Assembly: GCA_903901045.1 (NCBI GenBank) | Contig: CAIUPP010000138.1 | Coordinates: forward strand, 23,561 to 87,560 | Origin: an uncultured Planctomycetota bacterium | Lineage (GTDB): Bacteria > Planctomycetota > Brocadiia > CAIUPP01 | Direction: 5' to 3' | Length of the DNA stretch: 64,000 nt | Part shown: piece by piece, positions 48,651 through 58,814 of the stretch | How the letters are laid out: every line of letters starts with the position of its first letter | How positions within the stretch are numbered: the stretch's first letter is position 1 | Position numbers and translations under genes: made by a program | The notes under the pieces: model-generated | What the model saw: the letters and a program-made list of their open reading frames with translations, nothing else | Databases searched by the model: none | Told to the model about the DNA's origin: nothing

Positions 48651-49413
48651 GACCGCCGCCTTTTGCAGATGCGTCACCGGGAATCGACGGGCCCTGCCTC
48701 AATTCGGACAGAATCGTCCTGGACAGCACTTCGCCGGCCAGGCGGTGGCCGAAGGCGTCGGGATGGTTGAGGCCGTTGGCCAGGTGCGCGTTCATGTCCT
48801 CTCCCTGCGCCTGGCGGCGCTCCCACTCCGCGTAGACATCGGCCACGGGCGCGCCGGTGGCGGCCCCCACCTGCCGGACTTGCCCGGCATAGCGGGCCAG
48901 CAAGCCGCTGGTCTGGCGCTGAATCAGGTCCGCCAGAGCGTGGCGGAAATTGGGGTCCACGCGCGCGCTGTCGCGCGAAGCCATCATGTTCGGCGTCATC
49001 AGCACGACGGCCGCGCCGGAGCGGAGAATCTGCGTCACGATCTTCGTCAAGTTCTCTTCGAAACGCGGCAGGCCGCTTTCGCCGCCGCTGGAGTCGTTGA
49101 GCCCGAAAGAGACGATCACGAGATGGGGACAGTGCCGCAGCACATTCCCCTCCAGAAGCGGCAGCGCCCCCTGCGTCGTCTTGCCGTTGATGCCGGCGTT
49201 GATCGTGCTGAAGGTCCGCTCGGGGAACTCCCGATGCAGTTCCCTGCGCAGCACGGAATGATACACATCCTCCCCCGCCATCTTCGGATTGACGGTCAAC
49301 CCCTGCGTCACGCTGTCGCCGAAGGCAACCATGAGAATGTTCCACTCGGCGAAATCCTTCGGGGTTCCGAGGATCAACGTTCTCAGATTGGCGAATGAGT
49401 CGCTCTGCATCAA
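48634..49413 (-). CDS. SGNH/GDSL-family hydrolase
   Basis: A 259-residue protein with all four SGNH blocks: MVAFGDSVTQGL (Ser), INAGINGKTT (Gly), IVSFGLNDS (Asn), and GLNHPDAFGHRL with the Asp-x-x-His pair. Such enzymes de-esterify carbohydrates or lipids, and many in glycan clusters are acetyl-xylan-type esterases; removal of acyl groups before glycosidases act is the likely role. No signal peptide. Starts MMQSDSFANL at 49413. Its end overlaps the start region of the BNR-protein gene by 17 bp, so they are probably coupled. Confidence 0.88.
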   Translation of the reverse strand: MMQSDSFANLRTLILGTPKDFAEWNILMVAFGDSVTQGLTVNPKMAGEDVYHSVLRRELHREFPERTFSTINAGINGKTTQGALPLLEGNVLRHCPHLVIVSFGLNDSSGGESGLPRFEENLTKIVTQILRSGAAVVLMTPNMMASRDSARVDPNFRHALADLIQRQTSGLLARYAGQVRQVGAATGAPVADVYAEWERRQAQGEDMNAHLANGLNHPDAFGHRLAGEVLSRTILSELRQGPSIPGDASAKGGGHGRRS

Positions 49414-49481
49414 AGCATCCTTTGCATGTTCGACGCCGCAAGAGCCGGGAACTCACTATCTCCACAATAGCGTCAGGCGGG

Positions 49482-50447
49482 CTACTTGCCCTTCTTCACG
49501 TTCGGGTTGAGGAACCGGGGCCAGCGCTCGTGCAGGCGGCGGCGCACGGCGGTCACCGTGGCATCGCTCCAGCCGATATAGGGCGGGCGGATGCGCTGCG
49601 AGCCGACGATGCTGCCGGCGGCCTTGGCGAGCCCTTTGTCGAAAACGGGGTCCATGACGCCTTCGCCGAGCCCCTGGACGAAAGGCACCATGTCCTCATA
49701 GAACCGATGCGCCGTCTTCTGCATGGCGATGGCGCTCTCCCAACGGCCGCGCGCGGCGTGGTCGTAGAACGTCAGCATGAAATTCGGGTTGGTGAAGACC
49801 AGCGAGCTGTACGTCCCGCGCGCCCCCAGCATCATGTACGAAGCCATCATCGGCTCCGCGACAAAGAAGGAAATATCCGGGTTCATCATCATCGCCGACT
49901 GCAGATCGCCGAAGTGCGCGCCGGCATAGGTGTACTTCACGCCGATGAGCGACGGCGCAACCTCTTTAATGCGCTGATACTCCGCGCCGTTGAGAAACCG
50001 CTTGGCGCGCGGAACATTGTAATGCACCAGGGGCAGTTTCGGACAGGCCTTGTACAGGTCCTTGAAGAACTGGAGCATCTCCCGGTCGGTCACTTCCATC
50101 CAATACGGCACCACCACCTGCGCGGCGCCCACCTCGGGTTTGCCCGCGGCGTACTCCAGAAGGCGGACCGACTCGCGCGTGTTGTCCGCGTTGCAGCCGA
50201 TCTGCAGGGGCATTCCGTGCCGCCCGCAGATTGCCGACTCGATGTCCACCATCTGCTTGAAGTCACTGAAATCCAGCGCGTAGAACTCGCCGGTGCTGCC
50301 CGTGGTGTAGACGCCGTGGACGCCAGCCCGGCAGGTGCTTTCGACGTTCGCCGCGTAGCTGTCCGTGTCGAAGCGATACTCCTTGTCCCAGGACATCGTC
50401 ACTCCCGCCCAGACCCCGCGCAGCGTCTTCGCCGTTAGCCTTTTCAT
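49482..50447 (-). CDS. DHDPS/N-acetylneuraminate lyase-family aldolase
   Basis: A 321-residue class I aldolase fold. GVYTTGSTGEFYALDFSDF is the conserved substrate-carboxylate loop, LVHYNVPRA carries the general-acid Tyr and LIGVKYTYAG the Schiff-base Lys. Family members cleave or form pyruvate adducts: DHDPS, N-acetylneuraminate lyase, KDG aldolase. The cluster context favours a catabolic sugar-acid aldolase rather than lysine synthesis. GGGAG lies just before ATG 50447. It sits 29 bp downstream of the M24 gene. Confidence 0.9.
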   Translation of the reverse strand: MKRLTAKTLRGVWAGVTMSWDKEYRFDTDSYAANVESTCRAGVHGVYTTGSTGEFYALDFSDFKQMVDIESAICGRHGMPLQIGCNADNTRESVRLLEYAAGKPEVGAAQVVVPYWMEVTDREMLQFFKDLYKACPKLPLVHYNVPRAKRFLNGAEYQRIKEVAPSLIGVKYTYAGAHFGDLQSAMMMNPDISFFVAEPMMASYMMLGARGTYSSLVFTNPNFMLTFYDHAARGRWESAIAMQKTAHRFYEDMVPFVQGLGEGVMDPVFDKGLAKAAGSIVGSQRIRPPYIGWSDATVTAVRRRLHERWPRFLNPNVKKGK

Positions 50448-50476
50448 GTGCTCCCTTTCGATAAATGACCGCCCGC

Positions 50477-51643
50477 TCACTTGATGACCAGCCGACGCGG
50501 CGTGTGGGTCAGCACCTCATGGCCGGTTTCCGTTACGGCCACGGTTTCGCTGAATGCCGTTCCATACTTCCCCACCTCGCGCAACGAGGTGCTGACGTGG
50601 AAGACCATTCCCGGACGCAGAATGTCTTTGCTTTCGAGCATGATGAGGCCGCCCCCTTCGTCCCACATGGAGGGGAAGCCGATCCCCGTCGAGTAGGCGT
50701 AGCAGCCGTGCCAGATGAGGCGGTCGAGGTTCGGGACGGCCCCCTTCAGCGCGGCGAGCGACTTCGCGGCGACCTGCGCCGCCGGCGCCCCGGGCTTCAT
50801 CTCCTCGATCGTGGTGTTCAGGCTGGCGATGCAGCCGTCGGCCATTCGTTTCAGGCCGTCGTCGGCGCACCCGATGGCCACGCCGCGCATGACGGGCGCG
50901 TGGTAGCGGCGAATGCAGCCGGAGAACTCCATGAGGACCGAATCGCCGCGGCGCAGCGGGATGCGGCAGAAGGTCGAGTGCGGGATGCTGCTGCGCTCGC
51001 CGACGGTCACTATCGGCGCGAGCGCGGGGTACTCGCTCCCTCCCCCGATCATGGTCTGATAGCCCGCGGCGGCCAGGTCGTTGTCGCTCTTCCCCTCGGC
51101 CGCCGTCTCAATCGCCGCCAGCAGTCCGGCGTCGCTGAGCTTGGCCGCCTGGCGCATGTACTCCACTTCGGCCGGCGACTTGACGTGCCGGACCGATTCC
51201 ACCGTGCCCGTCGCCGCGCAGAGCCGGGCGTTGGGCAGGAGCGTCTCCAACTGCCGGTAGTCCGCGATGGTCAACGCGTAGCAATTCTCCTCGATCCCCA
51301 GCCGCTTGCGCTCCCAGCCCCGCTCCATCAGCAACCGGCGCAGCGCCTCCAGAAAGGGCGTGCCGATTTCATACGGAACCCGGTCCTGCGTCCAGGCGCT
51401 GATTCGAGCGTTCTCGATCTCGAAGCTCGACCCCAGGAGCACGGGGTCTCCTTCGAGGGGAACCAGCAGCAGAATCCGGCTGTAACCGTAATGGCCGATC
51501 GTCTCGATGCCGGTCAGGTAGTTGATGTTCGGGAAGATGTGGCACAGCAGGACGTCCAACTCGCGCCGGGCCATCTCCCGCTGCACGCCGCGCAGCCGCT
51601 CCCGATACTCCTTGACGGTGAAGGCCAGATTCATGAGGGCCAT
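50477..51643 (-). CDS. Creatinase-like M24-family protein, metal ligands changed
   Basis: A 388-residue pita-bread-fold protein: N-terminal creatinase domain (FPNINYLTGIETIGHYGYSR) and C-terminal M24 domain with IPHSTFCRIPLRRGDSV. The five metal ligands of aminopeptidases appear lost: the first Asp pair region reads LMEFSGCIRRYHAPVMRG and the HGIG-type His region reads YSTGIGFPSMWDEG, which resembles the metal-free creatinase and ectoine-hydrolase branch. Hydrolysis of a C-N bond in a small compound is the best guess; the nitrilase and aldolase nearby fit such use. GGAGA lies six bases before ATG 51643. Confidence 0.8.
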   Translation of the reverse strand: MALMNLAFTVKEYRERLRGVQREMARRELDVLLCHIFPNINYLTGIETIGHYGYSRILLLVPLEGDPVLLGSSFEIENARISAWTQDRVPYEIGTPFLEALRRLLMERGWERKRLGIEENCYALTIADYRQLETLLPNARLCAATGTVESVRHVKSPAEVEYMRQAAKLSDAGLLAAIETAAEGKSDNDLAAAGYQTMIGGGSEYPALAPIVTVGERSSIPHSTFCRIPLRRGDSVLMEFSGCIRRYHAPVMRGVAIGCADDGLKRMADGCIASLNTTIEEMKPGAPAAQVAAKSLAALKGAVPNLDRLIWHGCYAYSTGIGFPSMWDEGGGLIMLESKDILRPGMVFHVSTSLREVGKYGTAFSETVAVTETGHEVLTHTPRRLVIK

Positions 51644-51674
51644 CGCGTCTCCTTTTGAAATGCCCTGATTCCGC

Positions 51675-53555
51675 TCAAACGACCCGCGCGACGCATTCGG
51701 TCGGTCGGAGAAGCACCTTCTTTTCTTTCCCTCGGCAATTCAGCGATACGACCGCATCGAGGTCCGTATCCGTGTTCAGCAGGTACACCTTGCGCCGCCC
51801 GGCCCCTTCCGGATACACGCCGTACGTCACGTGAGCGGGGGCGATGATCCGCAGCCCCTTGTCCAACTGCGCCGTGGCAAAGGCCTTGAGCAGCGTGTTG
51901 ACGAAGCTGCGCATGCCCGGCCGGCCCGGGTAGCACCACGGCGTCGCCAGATAAGTATACCCCTTTCCGACGCGATGTTCCGTCAGCATGGGAGAGGTTT
52001 CGACCCCGCGCCCCCCTTTGCATTCGCAGGCGAGCATCCGGGCGCCGGCCAGCTCAATTTCCGCCAGGGGGATGACGCCGTCCGCGCAGAAGGCGTCGCG
52101 GTACTGGTCGGGAGGATCATCCACCGGCAGGCGGAATTCCCCCGGCGCGGGCTGCGCGACGAAGCGCGTCCCCACCGACCATCTCCCGGACTTGCCCCCG
52201 ATCCGTACCCCGAAGAGATCCGCCACGTTGCCGCCATGGATGATGCGGAACGGCCCGGTCCGCTTGAGGTGCGTGCTCAACTGCGGCGTGAACATGAGCA
52301 GCCGCCCCCCGGCCGTCACGTACTGTTTCAGCTTGCGGTAATTCTGCGGCGTCATCGTGTTCCATCCGATGCACGCCAGCGCGCGGTATTTCTTGAGAAC
52401 CTCCACCGGCGCTTCGATGGGCAGAATATCCGCCTGCCCTTGCGGCGGGTGGCCGGTGAGGTTCGCGTCGGAGGTGAGCAGGAAGGTGTCCCATCGCGTG
52501 CGGTCGTACAGGTCGTAGAAATGTTCCCAGCCGTTCTCGGCGTCGCCGTATTCCCACTCCTTGGCGCCGTACTGCCCCCAGACGCGCCGGTCCCACATCC
52601 CGCACCAGCCGTCCAGATGGCCATGGAGCAGCCCCAGCGGCGCGGCGGGCCCTCCCGCCGGACGCCGGTCCTTTCGCGTGAACGCATAGAAATCGCTCAG
52701 CACTTTCTGGTACTTCTCAAATTTCTTATCGATGAAGATGTCGCCGCCGCGCGGCTGACGCTTCGTCCTCTTGTAGTCGGCGGTTCGCCAGTTGCACCCC
52801 TCGAAGGAGATGACCGGCGCGCCGGCGATGTAGGATTCGTAGAGCGATATCTTCCAGCGCTTCGGCCGCAGCTCGCACTCCCAGCCCGAATAGCAGCAGG
52901 CGGCGATATGGCTGATCCAGTGATGCGAGCCGTACGCGCGGGCGCAGCCCCGCAAGGCGGCCAGCGCCACGCGCGTCTCTCCCGGAAACATCTCCAACGA
53001 GGGCAGGTCCGCGCCGGCCTGGATGAGGTACTTGTGCAGCGTGGAAGACTCCACGGTATGGATGCACGCGTGCGGCGTTTCCTTCCGCGCCTCCCCGATG
53101 AACGCGGCGGCCGACTTCACAAACCGGTTCCGCGCGTCGAGCATGTCCCTGGCCCCCTTGAAGTAAGCCGCCGCGCGCACCTGCGGCGTCCACTGCTCGG
53201 GCCGGCGGGCCTTCTCCGGCGTTGGGGCCAGTTCCTCCATGCAGTCCCTCGGCGCATACACCACCCATCCCAGCTCCGACATGATGTAGCGGCCCAGGAA
53301 CAACTCCCCCATCTCCCGCGTCATCCGGTCGTAGCCCTGGCCGGTCAGGTAAGCGGGGAGGGTCTGGCCGCCGAGATGGAAAGCGATCCGGTGGCGCTTG
53401 AGCCATCGCAGCGTGCGGCGGAACCGCGCCTCGTCTTGATCGGCCCAGACGTGGAGGAAATTCCCCAGCTTCCGCTCGGTGAAAACCCGCTCGGCGGCGG
53501 GGAAATCCTGAAGATGCATCAGGCCGACGTGGACTTTGTCATATTTGGGCAACAT
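51675..53555 (-). CDS. Putative glycoside hydrolase-like protein, unknown family
   Basis: A 626-residue protein not assigned to a family. The N-terminal half resembles a TIM barrel: HVWADQDEARFRRTLRWLKR, RIAFHLGGQTLPAYL, SLYESYIAGAPVISFEGC with a candidate acid, DGWCGMWDRRVWG. About residues 440-560 (KYRALACIGWNTMTPQNYRK, QYVTAGGRLLMFTPQL) match the amidotransferase-like domain of beta-galactosidase-type proteins, followed by a beta-rich end. A similar arrangement is seen in the 728-residue protein at 22540. AGGGAACG precedes ATG 53555. It ends 38 bp downstream of the DUF4838 gene. Confidence 0.6.
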   Translation of the reverse strand: MLPKYDKVHVGLMHLQDFPAAERVFTERKLGNFLHVWADQDEARFRRTLRWLKRHRIAFHLGGQTLPAYLTGQGYDRMTREMGELFLGRYIMSELGWVVYAPRDCMEELAPTPEKARRPEQWTPQVRAAAYFKGARDMLDARNRFVKSAAAFIGEARKETPHACIHTVESSTLHKYLIQAGADLPSLEMFPGETRVALAALRGCARAYGSHHWISHIAACCYSGWECELRPKRWKISLYESYIAGAPVISFEGCNWRTADYKRTKRQPRGGDIFIDKKFEKYQKVLSDFYAFTRKDRRPAGGPAAPLGLLHGHLDGWCGMWDRRVWGQYGAKEWEYGDAENGWEHFYDLYDRTRWDTFLLTSDANLTGHPPQGQADILPIEAPVEVLKKYRALACIGWNTMTPQNYRKLKQYVTAGGRLLMFTPQLSTHLKRTGPFRIIHGGNVADLFGVRIGGKSGRWSVGTRFVAQPAPGEFRLPVDDPPDQYRDAFCADGVIPLAEIELAGARMLACECKGGRGVETSPMLTEHRVGKGYTYLATPWCYPGRPGMRSFVNTLLKAFATAQLDKGLRIIAPAHVTYGVYPEGAGRRKVYLLNTDTDLDAVVSLNCRGKEKKVLLRPTECVARVV

Positions 53556-53593
53556 CGTTCCCTGAACCTTTCCGGGTCGTTCAACTGGACGTT

Positions 53594-56233
53594 CTATTTG
53601 AATTGGATTCTGCCGAAGGATGCGGGATCGCAAAAGCCGCCTGCGCCCCCCTGGGACCAGAGCATGAGCTGGCGGTACCCGCAGGCCATGCGCTCGCGCG
53701 CCACGTTCCCCATCCACACCGTGCCCGGTTGCGGCGACCTGGCGTTGAGCGCCTCAAAGGGGATGGACATCGTGATCGACCAGCGCTTGCCGGCCTGATC
53801 CACGTGGTACCCGTATTGAAGCCCCTCCGCATTCCAGGTTTCATCCTGATCCGTGGCGGTCTTGAAGCCCGTACGGTCGTCATAGAGCGCGCTCTTGGAC
53901 GGCGCCACGATGATATGATAGTACCTGCGCGACCACGCCGTGCTTTGGGGGTCGAGGAACAGTTCCGCGCAATCCATCCGATACACCGGCCCGTCCCTCG
54001 GGACGTCGTAAACCACCAGCTTGTCGATGAAGGGCTCCTCGCACTCGACGGCGACGTAGAGCCGCTTGTCGTCGTACATGATTCGCGCTTGCGTGCCGAC
54101 CACCCCGGCGATATGGACCGGCGCGGCCCCCTTCCATGCGTTCTCGTCCACCACGCCGTCGAGCGCGGGCGGTTTCCCGGCGCGGACGGCGATCAGCGTC
54201 GGCTCCAGTTCGGAACCCGAGAAATTCAGCGTGAACGGTTTCGAGACCCCGGCGCTCAGGTAACCGACCGGCTTTCCCGCGAGCTTCTTCACGTCCACCT
54301 TCGCCCGCCAGTCTTCCCAAAGCTGGTAGTACACCCCGGTGTCGCCGGAACACGTCAGGTACTTGAAGAGAGTCCCGTAGCCCGGGAACCAGCGGCTGGC
54401 ATACGCCACGTCGTAGGAGAGGACTCGATCCCGGTATGCGTTGAACTCCTCCACCCGCTTCTTGACGATGGCCGCCAGTTCGGGCGTCTCCAGCGCCTCG
54501 TAGGCCCGGTAGGCCACCAGCGCGTTCACGACCGTCCTGACGTAGTCGAATTCATCCCGGGTCAGTTTGACCCACTGCCGCGCCCGCTCGCTGTCGGCGT
54601 CGGCCTCCGCGTTCTTCAGAATCTCATCGAGCTGCTGGACGATCCTGGGAGGATAGAGATTGAGGAGCCGCTCCGGGACCGGCTGGCCGCCGAGGGAGAG
54701 CTTCAGGTCGGAGCGCGAGTAGAACACGTTGAAGAACTGCTCCATGGCCGGCGCGGCCTTCCCGTAAAGCCCCTCGCAGTATTCCCCGACGAGTTCCTTC
54801 TCGTTGAGGCCCGGGTCCCCCATCATCTTGCCCAGGACATAATAGGTCGGCCCCTGCAGCCCCCAACTCCCCCCGCCGCCGCCGGTGTACATCCCGATGA
54901 CGCCTTTGTCGTGGAAGGAGCGGATGATCTCGGCGGCATCCTGCGGCGTGGCATGGCAGCCCAGCCCGAGGCCGAGCGTCTCATCGAGCCAGTATTCGTA
55001 GGTCGTCATCCCGCCCACTTTGTCCTTCCACGCGTCGATCACCCGCCGGTCGCTGTTGGTCACCTCCACCACCACGTTGTCGCCGAACCGGTCAAACTTC
55101 TTTGACGGCCAGATCGTCGGCCCGTAGACGAGCATGTGGACGACCTTGTCCGGGTGGGACTTCCTGCACTCGTCGGCGATCCACTTGTGCGCCAGAAGCA
55201 GCCGCTCGCATGGGTTGTCGCGGAAACGCTTGTAGTAGAACTCCTCGTCGCTCTCCCCCGCCTGCTGCCGCAGCGTGCCGTAGGTGTCCTCGCTCTCGCA
55301 CACCGGGCATTCGCACCGGCTGTAGCCGTCCGACTGCCCCAGCTGGACCCAGTCGTAGCCGTGGTCGAAGAGGTTCTGGATCCCCTTGAGCAGCAGTTGG
55401 CGCACTTCCGGGTTCGAGGTGCAGAGGTGATTGCCGGTGGGGGTGCGTTTGCCCGCGATCATGGCGAAGTACTCGGGATGCTCCTTGAAGAGGGATTCCG
55501 GCACCCACTTGTCGTAGGAATGGCCCCCGTAGGTCATCATGAGGATGGAGGTGCGCCAGTTGTTGGCGTACGCCGCCGGAGAGGCGAGCGGGCTCCCGTA
55601 GATGTTCCGTCCGTTGGCGTAGGCGAAGACGGGGGTGACGGTCTTGCTCAGGTCGCGCGACACCGAGAGGCTCGCGCGCTGGGGCACCCAGGTCCCTTCG
55701 GGCGCGGGCACAAGCCAGCGCACGCCGCAGGCATCCTCCAGGAACGTCGCGGCCGCCCGGCACGTCCCCTTGGCGCCGATGTCTCCGACGCGGTCCATGA
55801 TGTGCATGTCGTACGACTCGCCGGCCGCCTTGGGGTTCGGCGGAATCGTGCCGGTGTCTCTGCCGAGCAAATAGAGCGCCTCCCCTTTCACCACGAGCTT
55901 GCAAGCGTCCCACTTCAAGTCATCGGTCCGGATTCCAGCCGCCTCAGCCAGCTTCGTATGGCCGACGGCGATGAGCGCTCCGCGGGGCGCTTTGCTCTCC
56001 GGGACGATGGGCAAATCCGCGCCGGTCGCGCGCTTCACGTACTCGGCGATCCAGCCGGCGGCCATCTTCGTCCAGGCGTCCTCGTTATCGGGGATCACGA
56101 TGGTGGCGACCGCCTTGCCGTCCTTGACGAGGTCGAGATTCCCGGCTCCCATGGCGCGCTCCGCCCACAGAAGAGAGAGCCCGCCAAAGACCAGGGGGAG
56201 AACGCACGTTCGCAAGGCTTTTCGCACTTCCAT
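53594..56233 (-). CDS. Secreted DUF4838 protein with C-terminal CBM9/DOMON-like domain
   Basis: An 879-residue exported protein with a signal peptide (about 1-29, LVFGGLSLLWAERAMGA). Residues 30-160 form an alpha-glucuronidase-type N-terminal domain (DAWTKMAAGWIAEYVKRATG), 200-600 the DUF4838 barrel (QLGQSDGYSRCECPVC with Cys pair, ARLLLAHKWIADEC-like helix, GYDWVQLG), and 680-879 a carbohydrate-binding domain (LDGVVDENAWKGAAPVHIAG, DCAELFLDPQST, GTVWMGNVARERM), like CBM9. DUF4838 proteins accompany glycosidases; exact enzyme activity is not established. It would act on a periplasmic or surface polysaccharide. It follows the prepilin-like gene in the same unit. Confidence 0.85.
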   Translation of the reverse strand: MEVRKALRTCVLPLVFGGLSLLWAERAMGAGNLDLVKDGKAVATIVIPDNEDAWTKMAAGWIAEYVKRATGADLPIVPESKAPRGALIAVGHTKLAEAAGIRTDDLKWDACKLVVKGEALYLLGRDTGTIPPNPKAAGESYDMHIMDRVGDIGAKGTCRAAATFLEDACGVRWLVPAPEGTWVPQRASLSVSRDLSKTVTPVFAYANGRNIYGSPLASPAAYANNWRTSILMMTYGGHSYDKWVPESLFKEHPEYFAMIAGKRTPTGNHLCTSNPEVRQLLLKGIQNLFDHGYDWVQLGQSDGYSRCECPVCESEDTYGTLRQQAGESDEEFYYKRFRDNPCERLLLAHKWIADECRKSHPDKVVHMLVYGPTIWPSKKFDRFGDNVVVEVTNSDRRVIDAWKDKVGGMTTYEYWLDETLGLGLGCHATPQDAAEIIRSFHDKGVIGMYTGGGGGSWGLQGPTYYVLGKMMGDPGLNEKELVGEYCEGLYGKAAPAMEQFFNVFYSRSDLKLSLGGQPVPERLLNLYPPRIVQQLDEILKNAEADADSERARQWVKLTRDEFDYVRTVVNALVAYRAYEALETPELAAIVKKRVEEFNAYRDRVLSYDVAYASRWFPGYGTLFKYLTCSGDTGVYYQLWEDWRAKVDVKKLAGKPVGYLSAGVSKPFTLNFSGSELEPTLIAVRAGKPPALDGVVDENAWKGAAPVHIAGVVGTQARIMYDDKRLYVAVECEEPFIDKLVVYDVPRDGPVYRMDCAELFLDPQSTAWSRRYYHIIVAPSKSALYDDRTGFKTATDQDETWNAEGLQYGYHVDQAGKRWSITMSIPFEALNARSPQPGTVWMGNVARERMACGYRQLMLWSQGGAGGFCDPASFGRIQFK

Positions 56234-56332
56234 GATGGACCTCTCTATGGCTCGGGCAACAGGAAAACGCCGCCGGCCATCCAGGGACCGGCGGCGATTC
56301 CTTATGCGCGCTGCGCTCGGATTATCCTGTCC

Positions 56333-57655
56333 TTACGGATCAACGTCCAGTCCGGTCACGACATCCCGGTAGCGGGAGGGAGCGCCCACATCCTGTCCGG
56401 CGCTCACGTCGAGCTGATGCCACTGCCAGAAGCCGTTCTTGAGTTCAGACAGAGTCGTCGCATACCAGTTGCTCACGAGGCGGTTCGCCCCGACGCCGCC
56501 GTAATTGGGGCATCCTTCCGTCCACATGAACGTCTGCTGCGGATCGCCCCACCACTTGGTGTGGAAATCGCCGTAGAGGACGTTGTATCCGTCGCGGTGC
56601 CCCTGAGAGCCGCGCCCCGGAGCGAGGCCCCCGGCCAGATAGCTGCCATAATCATTATTGACGCCGTACGTCGCGTCATTCCAGATGGAGGCCCGGCTCC
56701 AGGCATCACTGGCGATCGCTCTCGCCGCAAGCTGCTTGTCCGTCTTGAACATCGGTTCCAGCGGCTGCATGTTGCGGGCAGGCTTGCTGTACGGAACCGG
56801 CCACCCGTCGGCGGGCCAGACGCAGGAGGAGGAAGCGTTGTTCCAGCCCAGGGCCGGACAATACCATCCGTAGCCGGGGGACGACGGAGAGCTCGCATGA
56901 TTGATCCACGGCGTGTTTCGGTACATGTAGGAAGACTGAATGCCTCGTATGCGGGCATAGTTCTCGGGCCATGGGCCGACGCCGTAATGCGGAGCCCAAC
57001 TCCAGTTCCCGTGCAGAAGGGTCTCGCCGTCAAAACCGCCGGCGCGCTTCCAGTCGCCGAGGGTGCTGGGCGACCGGGACGAGGCGTAGGCCCCGTCGCG
57101 GCGCGTGGCGTCGGGGAACATGTCCACACCACTCGGGCAATAGAAGTTGGCGGCGCTGGTGTAATTGCCCACCACGAGGAAGCCCAAACCGACGGGGGCA
57201 TGGCTGAGGGAGCCAACGGTGCCGGGCGGCAGTGTATCGCCGGGCCACGCCGCGAGCGACAAGTTTCCGGACGCGATCGTCCGATTGCAGGTCAGAGGAC
57301 TGGTGTAGTAGTCGCCGATAATCGGGCTGAACCCCAATGAAGATGCGACCGCATTGCCGGACCGATCCTTGTAGATCCCCACCCCTGCCGTCGTCAAGAC
57401 GCCCGTCGTGGGGGCTTCATTCATGAATGAATACCCGGCCCATGAAGGGAAGTAGCCGTTGTAGTCGCCGGTGTACGAGGCAAGCGCCTTGGCGGTCTGG
57501 TCCAGATTGCTCATGCACGAGGCGCGCCGGGCCTTCTCCCGCGCCGCCGCCAGCGCCGGCAGGAGCATCCCGGCCAGAATGGCGATAATGGCGATCACGA
57601 CCAACAACTCAATGAGGGTAAACGCGCCAAGCCACGTCCTGTTTTCTCGCGTCAT
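56333..57655 (-). CDS. Prepilin-like protein with H-X9-DG-type C-terminus
   Basis: A 440-residue protein with a type IV/II prepilin leader ([11 protein letters not shown] then [20 protein letters not shown], cleavage before Phe) followed by [20 protein letters not shown], and a C-terminal [20 protein letters not shown], close to the 'H-X9-DG' processing motif though Gly is replaced by Phe. This family is abundant in planctomycetes and Lentisphaerota and is thought to form cell-surface pilin-like subunits, some of which bind glycans. AAAGGAGG lies six bases before ATG 57655. Its place between a LacI regulator and a DUF4838 gene suggests it is a substrate-binding surface factor (inference). Confidence 0.88.
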   Translation of the reverse strand: MTRENRTWLGAFTLIELLVVIAIIAILAGMLLPALAAAREKARRASCMSNLDQTAKALASYTGDYNGYFPSWAGYSFMNEAPTTGVLTTAGVGIYKDRSGNAVASSLGFSPIIGDYYTSPLTCNRTIASGNLSLAAWPGDTLPPGTVGSLSHAPVGLGFLVVGNYTSAANFYCPSGVDMFPDATRRDGAYASSRSPSTLGDWKRAGGFDGETLLHGNWSWAPHYGVGPWPENYARIRGIQSSYMYRNTPWINHASSPSSPGYGWYCPALGWNNASSSCVWPADGWPVPYSKPARNMQPLEPMFKTDKQLAARAIASDAWSRASIWNDATYGVNNDYGSYLAGGLAPGRGSQGHRDGYNVLYGDFHTKWWGDPQQTFMWTEGCPNYGGVGANRLVSNWYATTLSELKNGFWQWHQLDVSAGQDVGAPSRYRDVVTGLDVDP

Positions 57656-57684
57656 ACCGACCTCCTTTCTCAAACAACTGGTTC

Positions 57685-58710
57685 TTACACGGGCGCTTGA
57701 CCACAAGAAGCCCGAATCACCAGTTCCGTGGGGAGCATCACATGCCGCGGCGGCGCCGTCGGGTCCGCAATGCGCTCCACCAGCAGATCCATCGCCATGA
57801 CACCCACCTGCTGCCGCGCCTGGGCGACGGTCGTCAACGGCACCTCCCAGTACGGGGCCGCCTTGATCCCGTCAAACCCGACGATGCTGATATCGCGCGG
57901 CACGCGCAGGCCGGAATCGTGGAATCCGCGAATGAATCCCATCGCCAGTTCGTCGTTGCCCATCAGCATGGCCGTCGGCCGGTCCTTCATCTGCGCGAAC
58001 CGCTTCCCCAGTTGATTCCCGCCGCTGAACGCATCCTCGCTGCCATTCGGCCCCAACTCGACCTGATGCAGGTCGGCAGGAGACAAACTCAGCCCGTGCT
58101 CGAACAGGCCGGAGCGAACCCCCGCCAGCCGCGCCTCAAAAGCCGTCGCGAGCCCGCCGAACGCCACGCCGACCCGGCGATGCCCGAGTCCCACAAGATA
58201 CTTCACCGCGGCGCGCATTCCCGCGACGTGGTCGGAATCCACGCTGGAAACCTCCTCCATCAACGGGCTCCCGTGCATCGTCACCACGGGGACGTGCGTC
58301 GCGCGCAGCATCTCCAGCAGTTCGAGCGATTCCGGCGCGTCGGTCTGCCAGATGACTCCGTCCACCCGGTAGTCGAGCAGCGTCTCGACGCATTGGCGCA
58401 TATCCCGGTCGTACGCCACGAGCAATTGGTATCCCAGTTGGCTGGCGCGCTCCGCCAGTCCCATCATCTGCCAGCGCAGGATCTCGATGGTGCGGTTCTT
58501 GTGCATCACGGCGACGGTTTGCGTGCTTTGCCGCCGGAGGCTCTGCGCCAGGCGGTTCGGACGATACCCCAGTTCGCGCGCCACTCGGCTGACCCGCTCA
58601 CGGACTTCCGCGCTGGAATAGTCCCTGGGACTCTTATTCAAGATGGCCGACACGGTGCCGGGGGCCACTTTGGCAAGTTGCGCCACATCTCTGAGGGTGG
58701 GCTTTCGCAT
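57685..58710 (-). CDS. LacI-family transcriptional regulator
   Basis: A 341-residue regulator: HTH and hinge ([40 protein letters not shown]) and a periplasmic-binding-protein-like sensor domain (about 65-341). [14 protein letters not shown] is a divergent recognition helix (usually VSxxTVSRVLN). It should repress the cluster in response to a sugar. A perfect -10 and -35 promoter and a TAACCGATTA operator lie upstream, so it is likely autoregulated. No clear ribosome site before ATG 58710. It lies in the middle of the minus-strand cluster, upstream of the prepilin-like and DUF4838 genes. Confidence 0.93.
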   Translation of the reverse strand: MRKPTLRDVAQLAKVAPGTVSAILNKSPRDYSSAEVRERVSRVARELGYRPNRLAQSLRRQSTQTVAVMHKNRTIEILRWQMMGLAERASQLGYQLLVAYDRDMRQCVETLLDYRVDGVIWQTDAPESLELLEMLRATHVPVVTMHGSPLMEEVSSVDSDHVAGMRAAVKYLVGLGHRRVGVAFGGLATAFEARLAGVRSGLFEHGLSLSPADLHQVELGPNGSEDAFSGGNQLGKRFAQMKDRPTAMLMGNDELAMGFIRGFHDSGLRVPRDISIVGFDGIKAAPYWEVPLTTVAQARQQVGVMAMDLLVERIADPTAPPRHVMLPTELVIRASCGQAPV

Positions 58711-58743
58711 GGATGTATTTATGGCCTCATACTTATCGGTACT

Positions 58744-58794
58744 TACTAATCGGTTAGTACACAGTTATTATAACTCATAAACTCGGCTTGTCAA
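58744..58794 (-). promoter_or_regulatory. LacI promoter and operator
   Basis: TTGACA (complement of 58789-58794), 16-bp spacer, TATAAT (complement of 58767-58772). Just downstream is TACTAACCGATTAGTA (complement of 58744-58759), containing the LacI-type core TAA-C-CG-A-TTA. Confidence 0.88.
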
Positions 58795-58814
58795 TCTGGA
58801 AAATTTACTGTCTT

